This document shows positions 37,061 through 44,597 of a stretch of DNA of 64,000 bases, piece after piece. The stretch covers positions 124,001 to 188,000 of the forward strand of contig JAFDZO010000011.1 of assembly GCA_018266845.1 (NCBI GenBank), read 5' to 3'. Under the pieces are notes generated by a model. It had not been told where the DNA came from and did not search any database. It saw only the letters and a program-made list of their open reading frames with translations. The stretch is from Bacteroidota bacterium. Its GTDB lineage: Bacteria > Bacteroidota > Ignavibacteria > Tepidaquicellales > Tepidaquicellaceae. Each line of letters opens with the position of its first letter. The first letter of the stretch is position 1. The translations under genes and the position numbers were made by a program.

Positions 37061-38710
37061 GTGATTAAAACATACTTACATTCCGTAATAAATAACGCTT
37101 TAAAAAAGCTCAATTTTCCTGAAAAATCCATACAGCTTGATAATCCTAAAGATGAGAAGCACGGCGATATAACTACCAATGTTGCCTTAACGTTATCCAA
37201 AGAGCTTAAACAAAAACCGCGAGATATTGCGCAGAGCATTATGGATAATCTTGATTTAAATCCTGAAATCATTTCAAAGGTCGAACTTGCCGGCGCAGGA
37301 TTTATAAACTTTTTTATATCTGATAAATATTATATTGCAGAGCTTTTAAATATTCTCACTGAAAAAGATAAATACGGGAAATCCGACGATTTCACTGGAA
37401 AAAAAGCCAATCTCGAATGGGTTTCCGCAAATCCCACCGGACCGCTTCACCTTGGCCACGGCAGACAGGTTTGCCTCGGAAAAGCTATTGCCAATTTGCT
37501 TGAATGCGTCGGCTACGATGTAACCCGGGAATATTATTACAATGATGCGGGAAACCAGATGGAAAATCTCGGAAAGTCCGTTTATGCGCGTTATATGCAG
37601 ATTATTGACCCGAACTTCCCTTTTCCTGAAGACGGCTATGTTGGCGATTATATCAAACAAATTGCACAGTTAATTTACGATGAAAGAAAAGATTCTTTAA
37701 AAAATTCAACGGATTTAAGTTTATTCAAAAAAGCCGGAGAAAACTACAATTTTAAGATGATTCGAAGCACTTTGAACAAGCTTGGAATTCATCACGATAT
37801 TTTCTCCAACGAGTCGCAGCTTTATACAGACGGCAAGATTGATAAAACCATAAACGAATTTATTGCGCGCGGACTTGCCTACGAGAAAGATGGCGCATTA
37901 TGGCTGAAAATGGACGAAAAAGCGGGTTTTGATAAAGACAAAGTAATCCGCAAAAGCACGGGTGAACCCACTTACCGCCTGCCCGATATGGCTTATCATA
38001 TCGAAAAGCTTAACCGCGGATATGACCTCATAATTGACATTTTCGGTTCAGACCACGGAGATACCTACAAAGAGGTTCTTTATGGTGTTCAGTCCCTTGG
38101 CTATGATACCTCGAAAATTAAGGTGATTATTCACCAGATGGTTACTTTCAAAGAAGGCACTGAAAGCGTGAAAATGAGCAAAAGGAGCGATAAATCTTAT
38201 CCTCTTGACGGACTCATTGAGGAAGTCGGTGCCGATGCCGTGCAGTTTTTCTTCGTTATGCGCGGAGCTAATACGCATCTTGATTTTGACATTGCCCTTG
38301 CAAAGGAGCACTCGGATAAAAATCCGGTTTATTACCTTCAATATGCACATGCGCGGATTTGCGGTATTTTACGCAATGCCGAGGACAATTTTCCGGGATT
38401 TGATTTCCGCTCGGAAGCGGCTTTTTCCGATGGCTTAATCGGCACAGAAGAAGAGATTCAGCTTTTGAAAATCCTTGCGAAATTCCCCGAGGAAGTAAGC
38501 TCCTCAGCAGCTTCATTTGAACCGCATAAGATTATTACATATCTGAATGTTGTGGCTGAACGATTCCATAAATTCTATCATAATAACCGCGTTTTAGATG
38601 CAGAAAACAAGGAGCTTTCCATAGCTCGCCTTAAGGTCTGCCTGGCGACGAAGCAAATCCTCAAAAATGGCTTTGAAATCATAGGAATTTCGGCACCGGA
38701 GCGAATGTAA
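37061..38710 (+). CDS. argS: Arginyl-tRNA synthetase
   Basis: Class I synthetase of 549 residues. The N-terminal Arg-specific tRNA-contact domain is followed by the HIGH-like motif P-L-H-L-G-H-G (near residues 128-134), K-M-S-K-R and a C-terminal anticodon-binding domain with the usual A-P-E-R-M end. The start is GTG at 37061-37063. Codon choice and GC are visibly higher than in the small-protein island that follows. Confidence 0.97.
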   Translation: MIKTYLHSVINNALKKLNFPEKSIQLDNPKDEKHGDITTNVALTLSKELKQKPRDIAQSIMDNLDLNPEIISKVELAGAGFINFFISDKYYIAELLNILTEKDKYGKSDDFTGKKANLEWVSANPTGPLHLGHGRQVCLGKAIANLLECVGYDVTREYYYNDAGNQMENLGKSVYARYMQIIDPNFPFPEDGYVGDYIKQIAQLIYDERKDSLKNSTDLSLFKKAGENYNFKMIRSTLNKLGIHHDIFSNESQLYTDGKIDKTINEFIARGLAYEKDGALWLKMDEKAGFDKDKVIRKSTGEPTYRLPDMAYHIEKLNRGYDLIIDIFGSDHGDTYKEVLYGVQSLGYDTSKIKVIIHQMVTFKEGTESVKMSKRSDKSYPLDGLIEEVGADAVQFFFVMRGANTHLDFDIALAKEHSDKNPVYYLQYAHARICGILRNAEDNFPGFDFRSEAAFSDGLIGTEEEIQLLKILAKFPEEVSSSAASFEPHKIITYLNVVAERFHKFYHNNRVLDAENKELSIARLKVCLATKQILKNGFEIIGISAPERM

Positions 38711-38887
38711 TTGCCGGTTTTTAGTTATCGGTTGCTTGAGGGCGATAATTAGCTGATTTTACATAGGGTGAAACTTACGCCCCCTCGTAAGTTTTGAGAT
38801 AAAATGCTGTTAAAACAATTTGAATTTTTGTGATTTTCGGAGAATCCATGGTTTTGGCACGTTAAATCACTGTAATAACAATAAAAT

Positions 38888-39142
38888 TCAGGTTGCAAAA
38901 ATTAGTGCGATTATACAAATAAATATCAATAATACTAGTAGTTTACCTACATTCCAGAATGGTGTTCCATCCATTTCATTTTCTCCATAAGGTACTTTTT
39001 TGCCATATAATTCTTCAAAAAGGATATTAGACTCATCTGGTCGTTTTCTTAAAGTATTATAGATCGCCCATAGCCAGTCAATTCTGTTTTCCCTTTTTTC
39101 TTCCTTTGATAACTCTTTTTTATATAACATAATCATGTACAA
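38888..39142 (-). CDS. Island membrane protein 1 (single C-terminal helix)
   Basis: 84 residues: a charged N-terminal part with K-E-E-K-R-E-N-R-I-D-W-L-W and a C-terminal helix L-L-V-L-L-I-F-I-C-I-I-A-L-I-F. An ATG at residue 5 is an alternative start. No family recognised. Last gene of the AT-rich minus-strand island, 4 bp after the next upstream gene. Confidence 0.6.
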   Translation of the reverse strand: MYMIMLYKKELSKEEKRENRIDWLWAIYNTLRKRPDESNILFEELYGKKVPYGENEMDGTPFWNVGKLLVLLIFICIIALIFAT

Positions 39143-39146
39143 TCGG

Positions 39147-39371
39147 CTATTTCAAGACCACTATATTATAAATCAACAAACATAGATATAAAAATATAAT
39201 CAATCCTACTATAGCAGCTATTATTCCAAGCCAAAATGGACCAGTCTTGACTTCTTTTTTAGTTTTTGGGGTAATAGAATATTGTATCATGCCGTCTAAA
39301 AAAACTCCCGGAATTTCTGCCAATATGCCAAGTATAAAACCCGCTAATATTTCAAAAAAGATTGTGAACAT
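39147..39371 (-). CDS. Island membrane protein 2, paralogue of protein 3
   Basis: 74 residues with two hydrophobic segments joined by a basic loop K-T-K-K-E-V-K. The start F-T-I-F-F-E-I-L-A-G-F...A-E-I-P-G matches H-T-I-L-E-L-I-I-G-F...G-E-I-A-G of the next upstream gene, so the two are diverged duplicates. Function unknown. Confidence 0.6.
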   Translation of the reverse strand: MFTIFFEILAGFILGILAEIPGVFLDGMIQYSITPKTKKEVKTGPFWLGIIAAIVGLIIFLYLCLLIYNIVVLK

Positions 39372-39390
39372 ATTTTTTTTAATTAAAACC

Positions 39391-39603
39391 TCACGCCTTC
39401 ATGCCCCTGTAAACATACACTATTCCGAGATAAATTATTATTACAAACGCAATAAAAAGCAGAAGAAAAAGCCATCGCGGTAATTTCAGCCCCTTCCGGG
39501 TTTTATCCATAGCTCCTGTTGTGATACTAATGCCAATTAATCCTGCAATTTCTCCAATTGCCCACGCAAAAAATCCTATTATTAATTCCAATATTGTGTG
39601 CAT
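39391..39603 (-). CDS. Island membrane protein 3, paralogue of protein 2
   Basis: 70 residues with two transmembrane helices and a basic connector D-K-T-R-K-G-L-K-L-P-R. Shares the amphipathic E-x-x-x-G-F-x5-(A/G)-E-I-x-G pattern with the neighbour at 39147-39371. Function unknown. Confidence 0.6.
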   Translation of the reverse strand: MHTILELIIGFFAWAIGEIAGLIGISITTGAMDKTRKGLKLPRWLFLLLFIAFVIIIYLGIVYVYRGMKA

Positions 39604-39666
39604 TTCTTTCCCGGCTCGTTTATTAACTAATTTTACGAGATTTTCATTCCGTAAGTTTATGTATTA

Positions 39667-39789
39667 TCAAAAGAAAAAATATAAAATTAAAACAACAACT
39701 ATGACAAAAAGAATACTCTTTATGAATATTGTATCAGCTCTTCCGCTTCCTCGTCTCTCCTGCCGAATTTTTGTAAATGTAATAGACAT
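39667..39789 (-). CDS. Island membrane protein 4, very short (40 residues)
   Basis: ATG at 39787-39789 to TGA at 39667-39669. The first half is basic (K-I-R-Q-E-R-R-G-S-G-R), the second half is one clear helix F-V-I-V-V-V-L-I-L-Y-F-F-F. The layout matches the other island proteins. No strong ribosome-binding site is seen. A second, overlapping frame at 39734-39862 (TTG start, 42 residues, also one hydrophobic helix) is less convincing. Confidence 0.45.
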   Translation of the reverse strand: MSITFTKIRQERRGSGRADTIFIKSILFVIVVVLILYFFF

Positions 39790-39885
39790 AGCAAGTAAAG
39801 ATTATTATGATACAAATCGCAGCTACTGTTAACCCAAATTGTCCTTGAAATAGGTAATGCAAATTAACTAAAATAAAACTTGATT

Positions 39886-40200
39886 TCACAGAAAGAAATA
39901 CAAATAAATGCCAAAAACGATTATGATTAAAATCACAATTTTATAAAAACCAATCAGGATTTGATTAGTATTTTCTTCTTCTATAAGTTTATCTTTTTGT
40001 TCTTCTCCGCGTTCTGAAAGTATATTAATTTGTTTTTTCGACAGCCTTCCCTTTTGAATTTGCCGCATCATCAATCCGAAAAAAATAATTATTAACACAA
40101 AATCAACCCACATAGGCTTATTAAACTTAAAAGCTCTATCTATGTAGGTATATATTACAATAAGAATAATTAATCCATATTCTTTTAAAAACTGTTTCAT
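39886..40200 (-). CDS. Island membrane protein 5
   Basis: 104 residues: two hydrophobic N-terminal segments, a basic and glutamate-rich cytosolic-looking loop (about 45-78, with K-K-Q-I-N-I-L-S-E-R-G-E-E-Q-K), and a C-terminal helix ending Y-L-Y-F-F-L. No family recognised. Confidence 0.6.
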   Translation of the reverse strand: MKQFLKEYGLIILIVIYTYIDRAFKFNKPMWVDFVLIIIFFGLMMRQIQKGRLSKKQINILSERGEEQKDKLIEEENTNQILIGFYKIVILIIIVFGIYLYFFL

Positions 40201-40284
40201 TAAAATCTTTATTAGAAGTTAAAAATTCCATTTTACTTTTCTTTACTTTGTGTATTTCCTAAGAATTAAACAGAGTTACATTTC

Positions 40285-40404
40285 CTATAATTTTCTCTTT
40301 AGCGCACAGTCTGTCGTCAGATATACTCCTGCGATAATTATTATTGTAAACAGTAAATCTCTAAATCTTCATAATCTACTGTTATCATTTCTACTTTCTT
40401 CCAT
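40285..40404 (-). pseudogene. Interrupted small membrane-protein gene
   Basis: From the ATG at 40402-40404 the frame reads M-E-E-S-R-N-D-N-S-R-L, then TGA, then R-F-R-D-L-L-F-T-I-I-I-I-A-G-V-Y-L-T-T and a TAG at 40285-40287. Without the internal TGA it would be one 39-residue protein with a charged N-terminus and a single helix, like its neighbours. It may be a decayed gene or two unrelated frames. Confidence 0.3.
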
Positions 40405-40427
40405 CACTTCAAGTTCTGCAAGCTCCT

Positions 40428-40637
40428 CTAGGAAAGATTTTCTTTAACATATTTTCTGAATATCCATTCCGCAATTAAGAGCAGCCAAAAAAAGGCTATG
40501 CAAATCCACTGCATTGTTTCGGATAATGCTCCGGGGGCTTTATCTTTCAGCAGAGCCCATAGTACAAGCATTGGGATTAGGAATGCCCACTCGAATAATG
40601 CCCTAAACCCTTTATTTTTTATACTTTTTTCAAACAC
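40428..40637 (-). CDS. Island membrane protein 6
   Basis: 69 residues with two hydrophobic segments (A-F-L-I-P-M-L-V-L-W-A-L and W-I-C-I-A-F-F-W-L-L-L) separated by a short loop and flanked by basic ends (M-F-E-K-S-I-K-N-K). No family recognised. Confidence 0.6.
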   Translation of the reverse strand: MFEKSIKNKGFRALFEWAFLIPMLVLWALLKDKAPGALSETMQWICIAFFWLLLIAEWIFRKYVKENLS

Positions 40638-40676
40638 TTGTAAACACTGAGTGAAGATTTTAACTAATAAATATTA

Positions 40677-40961
40677 TTAAAATACTAATTCAAAAATTAA
40701 TTTTAACGCAAAAAGCACCGCCAGAATATATAAAATTATTACTATAGCAGTTGTCGTTTTTTCTGAATTCTTTTCAGAATTAGATTTTCTTTTCTCTAAT
40801 TCCTTAAACTTTAGCTTATTATTAATTCTTACTAACCAAAGAACAACAATCACTAAAAGCAGAACGTTGTTTTCGGGTTTGTCGAGATGTTTAAAAAGAT
40901 AATCTAGTGAGCGCCCAGGATATGACATAAAGCTGATATTCAATATTTTTTTAAAAATCAA
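40677..40961 (-). CDS. Island membrane protein 7
   Basis: 94 residues with two helices (V-L-L-L-V-I-V-V-L-W-L-V and the C-terminal I-V-I-I-L-Y-I-L-A-V-L-F) around a basic loop K-F-K-E-L-E-K-R-K. The start overlaps the stop of the upstream gene by four bases, which argues for real translation of both. Confidence 0.62.
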   Translation of the reverse strand: MIFKKILNISFMSYPGRSLDYLFKHLDKPENNVLLLVIVVLWLVRINNKLKFKELEKRKSNSEKNSEKTTTAIVIILYILAVLFALKLIFELVF

Positions 40962-41173
40962 CGTGCTACAAATATAATTACTACTACAATTATTACAATA
41001 ATAAGTAATAATAGTCTTACTTTAATGCGAAATGATTTATCACCGGAATTTTGATTTTCCTCAGATGTATTTTGTACTGCCCGGGTAAGCCCGAAAGAAT
41101 CCATATCCCATAAAAACCAGAAAAATTTTTCAAGAAAATCAAAAAAGGATTTATTACCTGTATGTTTATTCAT
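40958..41173 (-). CDS. Island membrane protein 8
   Basis: 71 residues: aromatic N-terminal helix F-L-E-K-F-F-W-F-L-W, polar middle, then a C-terminal helix of L-L-L-L-I-I-V-I-I-V-V-V-I-I. Overlaps the next gene by four bases. No family recognised. Confidence 0.6.
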   Translation of the reverse strand: MNKHTGNKSFFDFLEKFFWFLWDMDSFGLTRAVQNTSEENQNSGDKSFRIKVRLLLLIIVIIVVVIIFVAR

Positions 41174-41217
41174 AGAAGAGGAAAATTCATTAATAAATTT
41201 ATATCTTTAAGTGTCAA

Positions 41218-41544
41218 TCAGAAAAAAGTAAAAATTAGTAAAAGTATATAGATTACAAAAAGAAAAATTTTTATTTTTCCACGCCATCTGAATTCCTGCC
41301 TTAGCTCGTAGCTGTTACCAAATTCGTCTTCGCCATGCGTATCTGATATATCAATACGTCCTGTCATACTTAGCCATCTCCTGTTTTCGCGGTCTTCGTC
41401 GTAATCATCATCAGGTTCGGTTTTCCGAAAGAAAAAAATGAGCAGAGGTATAAGTATTGCACCCATTACCCATGCCATTGGATGTTCTTTTAGTGAATCA
41501 ATTATATCCTGTAAAAAAGGATTAATGAGAAATATGAAAAACAA
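41218..41544 (-). CDS. Island membrane protein 9 (GRID-SD family, copy 1)
   Basis: 108 residues: N-terminal helix, an acidic, soluble loop, then a C-terminal helix. The loop carries N-R-R-W-L-S-M-T-G-R-I-D-I-S-D followed by D-E-F-G-N-S-Y-E-L-R. The same motif occurs in 41581-41925. I do not recognise the family; the two-helix, motif-in-loop design is conserved between the copies. Confidence 0.65.
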   Translation of the reverse strand: MFFIFLINPFLQDIIDSLKEHPMAWVMGAILIPLLIFFFRKTEPDDDYDEDRENRRWLSMTGRIDISDTHGEDEFGNSYELRQEFRWRGKIKIFLFVIYILLLIFTFF

Positions 41545-41580
41545 TATTTGTTAAATTTATTTGTTTGCGACATAAAATTG

Positions 41581-41925
41581 TTAATGATGGGAAAAGAACA
41601 ATTGTCTATATCTTAATATTAAGAGTAGGAATAGAATTATTATCAAAACCCATAGCTTTAATTTTCTATAATCACGATATTTATTTCTCGTTTCTTCGCT
41701 GTTGCCGTACTCATCGGTGCCGGGTTTATCTGATAAATCAATTCTTCCGCTAAATCTGAACCATTGACGTTCTCCATATTCTTCTCCCCAAGTCCCTTCT
41801 GATTTGCGGTTCGAAAAGAAAAAATGAAATATTACTAAAAATAAAATTATACCTATTACTGCAATAATAATATTTTCAGTATATTTATTGAATATTTCTT
41901 TTATATCCTGCCAGAATAATTCCAT
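41581..41925 (-). CDS. Island membrane protein 10 (GRID-SD family, copy 2)
   Basis: 114 residues, paralogue of 41218-41544. Shared pattern: (R/Q)-W-x3-(T/S)-G-R-I-D-(I/L)-S-D-x3-G-x-D-E-(F/Y)-G-N-S-x-E-x-R, between two hydrophobic helices. The preceding helix is long (I-I-I-A-V-I-G-I-I-L-F-L-V-I). The copies are diverged enough that the conserved motif is probably under selection. Confidence 0.65.
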   Translation of the reverse strand: MELFWQDIKEIFNKYTENIIIAVIGIILFLVIFHFFFSNRKSEGTWGEEYGERQWFRFSGRIDLSDKPGTDEYGNSEETRNKYRDYRKLKLWVLIIILFLLLILRYRQLFFSHH

Positions 41926-41932
41926 AAAAAAT

Positions 41933-42280
41933 TTACCTAAATATTTTCAAAATAATAATGATAAGATAAACACTTACTGCAGCAACAATTATGAACAACA
42001 TTAACTCAAACCTGCGTTGTATCCTTTCTTTCTCCTTCCTCTCAATCTTTTCTTCAATTTCTTCAATCTCTTTTTCTGTCAACCCATCATACTCAGTTTT
42101 TTTCAGATAGTAAGCTATAGCAAAACATGCTGCAAGCAAAATTGCAAGAGTTGTTTTCTCAAATACTGAAATAGTTGAAAAATTTTCTCTTAGAAAAATT
42201 GCTATGATGAGCATTAGAATAAAAATGACCCATCTCATAATTGTACGAACCGGTTTACTTTTGAAAATAGAATTACTCAT
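41933..42280 (-). CDS. Island membrane protein 11 (first gene of the island)
   Basis: 115 residues: two N-terminal helices, a highly charged glutamate/lysine stretch (about 63-86, E-K-E-I-E-E-I-E-E-K-I-E-R-K-E-K-E-R) and a C-terminal helix. Its start faces the histidine kinase gene across a 393-bp divergent spacer, so the island promoter is presumably there. No family recognised. Confidence 0.6.
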   Translation of the reverse strand: MSNSIFKSKPVRTIMRWVIFILMLIIAIFLRENFSTISVFEKTTLAILLAACFAIAYYLKKTEYDGLTEKEIEEIEEKIERKEKERIQRRFELMLFIIVAAVSVYLIIIILKIFR

Positions 42281-42673
42281 TAAATTAATATTTCTAATTC
42301 ATTTTATTAACAATGCAGTTACAAAACTCACTCGAATTTTTAGAAAAGTATTATTTAGAAAAATTTTCTATAACAAATAAATAATGAGCCCCCTATAGTC
42401 ATTACATACAAATCCCTTATCAACAGGAATTTTACAAATGGCATTTCCCTGCGATTTTGAACAAAATTTTGTTTATTCCTTAAACGATACCTCCATATAA
42501 AAGAGAGCTTCTCCTCCACCTTATTCCAACCTCTTTACTATTTATGAAATTTTTTTGTCGTGTGGAGAGCAAGCAAATAGCAGTAGAAATTTTCAATAAC
42601 TTTTACTGGCAAATTTAATTATATTATATGTTCTAAAAATAGTTACATTTTTCCCCCCTAAAAAAGTATAAGA
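42281..42673. other. Divergent intergenic region between island and histidine kinase
   Basis: AT-rich spacer without a supported gene. It contains one copy of the repeat end ATTTTTTTGTCGTGTGG (42549-42565), which matches the terminal arms of the elements at 47763-47977 and 51067-51340; no second arm is visible here. Promoters for both flanking units should lie in this stretch, but I could not define them. Confidence 0.5.
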
Positions 42674-44224
42674 ATGTTAGAAGTTGATAAGTTTTCAAAA
42701 AAAGAATCCAAAGAATTCAGAGATTCGCTTGAGAAAATTTCTTCGGATTCGGCTCACGCAAAAAAAATGAAACAAACAGATTTTCTTGGAGCTTTAAAAC
42801 GCTACGAAAATCTGCTCGAAAGAATAAAGAAGTTAGACCATGATAAACTTGACGGCAAGTATAAACTTGCTTATCGGGAAATCCTCATACAGCTATCCAA
42901 TATAAATTATTATTCAGCAAAGTACGACAAAGCAAAACATTATACTGACTTATTAGAGCAGGCTGCTGAGTTTTATAATGACAAAAAAATGAGGGCAATG
43001 AGCAGATTACAATATGGCAACATCTTTGCCGACCTATCGGATTTTTCAGCTGCGATGAAATATTCCACTGAAGCTCTGAAGCTATATACGGAGCTAAATG
43101 ATATTGGAGGAATGGGAAGCGCGAATAATAATATTGCAAACATTTTTGTTTTTCAGTATAAAGAAAGTGAGGCATATCCTTACTATGAAAAGGCGCTGGG
43201 TTACTTCAATCAAATTGAAAATGAGGAACTGAATAAATCAAATGTACTGCAAAATCTTGCCTCAATTCACATAAAAAAGGGAGAATTTAGCAGGGCTTTG
43301 GATTTTTTAGATGAAGCAACTAAACTGAAAGAGCAGATGAACGATTCTTTTGGAACAGCATTAAGCAAATCTTTGATGGGAGAATTAAGCGTTGATATGA
43401 AAGATTATGAATCTGCAATTGCAAATTATAAATCTGCGTTGGAAATTCAGGAAAAGCTTGATGATAAAAACGGAATACTATTTTCCAATATGCACCTTGG
43501 AAATGCTTATATACAAAAATTCTTATTTGAAAGTAAAAAGGAAAAATCGCTGCTTGCAAGAGCAGAAAAACACCTGCTGGAAGCACTGTTTACTGCGCAA
43601 AAAATTAATTCAAAATATAATTTATCGCTTATATACAATACACTTTATGAACTCCATGAGACACAGGGAGATTTTGAAAAAGCCTTAGAATATCATGTAA
43701 AGTTCTACGAAGCGGAGAAAGAAATTTTTAATGAAAAGGTGTCTCTGGAGGTGCAAAAGCTGGAAAAAGAATTCCAATTGAAAGAGGCAAAGCACACGGC
43801 TGAGATGAATCAGCTAAGAAATGTTGAGCTGGCTGAAACGGTAAAAAAGCTTGAAGAAACTGTAAAACAAAAAAATGAATTTCTTGGAATAGTAGTCCAT
43901 GACTTAAAAAATCCAATCGGTAATATAAAACTTCTTGCTGAATTTTTGATAGATGAAGGAAGCTATTCAAAAAATGAAATTACTGAATTTAAAAAATATA
44001 TTATAGAATCTGCTGAGACCTCACTTGATTTGGTAACGCAGCTTTTGGATTATGCAGCAATTGAACAAGGAAAAATAATATTAAATATCAGCGATTTTGA
44101 TATTGCAGCCGAAACTGAACGAATAATTCGTCTGTACAAACTGAAGACAATGCAGAAAGAGATAGAGGTCAAATACCGCAATGAGCTAAAGAGTAACATT
44201 GTAAAACGGATAAGAACTCAATAG
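42674..44224 (+). CDS. TPR-domain sensor histidine kinase, N-terminal part (frameshifted gene)
   Basis: 516 codons: an N-terminal TPR superhelix (about residues 40-345; repeats such as N-N-I-A-N-I-F-V-F-Q and N-L-A-S-I-H-I-K-K-G), a coiled coil, and the dimerisation/phosphoacceptor domain with the H-box V-V-H-D-L-K-N-P-I-G-N-I-K. There is no signal peptide or membrane helix, so it is a cytoplasmic kinase. The frame stops at 44222-44224, just before the ATP-binding domain, which continues in another frame. Confidence 0.85.
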   Translation: MLEVDKFSKKESKEFRDSLEKISSDSAHAKKMKQTDFLGALKRYENLLERIKKLDHDKLDGKYKLAYREILIQLSNINYYSAKYDKAKHYTDLLEQAAEFYNDKKMRAMSRLQYGNIFADLSDFSAAMKYSTEALKLYTELNDIGGMGSANNNIANIFVFQYKESEAYPYYEKALGYFNQIENEELNKSNVLQNLASIHIKKGEFSRALDFLDEATKLKEQMNDSFGTALSKSLMGELSVDMKDYESAIANYKSALEIQEKLDDKNGILFSNMHLGNAYIQKFLFESKKEKSLLARAEKHLLEALFTAQKINSKYNLSLIYNTLYELHETQGDFEKALEYHVKFYEAEKEIFNEKVSLEVQKLEKEFQLKEAKHTAEMNQLRNVELAETVKKLEETVKQKNEFLGIVVHDLKNPIGNIKLLAEFLIDEGSYSKNEITEFKKYIIESAETSLDLVTQLLDYAAIEQGKIILNISDFDIAAETERIIRLYKLKTMQKEIEVKYRNELKSNIVKRIRTQ

Positions 44225-44232
44225 TTCAGATA

Positions 44233-44541
44233 TTGGACAATCTTTTTTCCAATGCGATTAAGTTTTCGCCTCCAAACAAGAGTATAATGCTCCGGTTATC
44301 GGAAACCGATAGAATTTTGAAAATTGAAATAAAAGATGAAGGACCGGGATTTACAGAAGAGGATAGGAAAAAACTGTTCAAACAATTTTCAAAGTTGAGC
44401 GCGCGACCGACTGCCGGAGAACATTCATCAGGGCTTGGTTTGTCAATTGTCAAAAAGCTTGTAGATTCGCTTCATGGTACTATTGAGTGCGAAAGCGAAA
44501 TAAATAACGGGGCGAGCATGATTGTAAAAATTCCGGTTTAG
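44233..44541 (+). CDS. Histidine kinase catalytic (HATPase_c) domain, C-terminal part after frameshift
   Basis: 102 codons from a TTG at 44233. It has the N-box D-N-L-F-S-N-A-I-K-F-S, G1 D-E-G-P-G-F, F-box and G2 S-S-G-L-G-L-S-I. The same frame can be read upstream to 44209 as D-K-N-S-I-V-Q-I-L, the usual start of this domain, whereas the upstream gene loses it in a different frame. So the two parts were one gene of about 620 residues; one base is missing near the AAAA run at 44203-44206. Confidence 0.85.
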   Translation: MDNLFSNAIKFSPPNKSIMLRLSETDRILKIEIKDEGPGFTEEDRKKLFKQFSKLSARPTAGEHSSGLGLSIVKKLVDSLHGTIECESEINNGASMIVKIPV

Positions 44542-44597
44542 AAACTAAAAAATTTTACTGCCCGCCGGTATTAAACCGGAGAGCAGCATTACAAAAA

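Noticed and set aside
37000-39000. Phage or plasmid origin to explain the small-protein island
   Set aside because: No integrase, replication gene, attachment repeat or tRNA was seen at either edge.
39521-39832. Plus-strand open frame of 103 codons
   Set aside because: It is opposite the island genes and AT-rich by composition; the minus-strand frames have membrane helices and coherent spacing.
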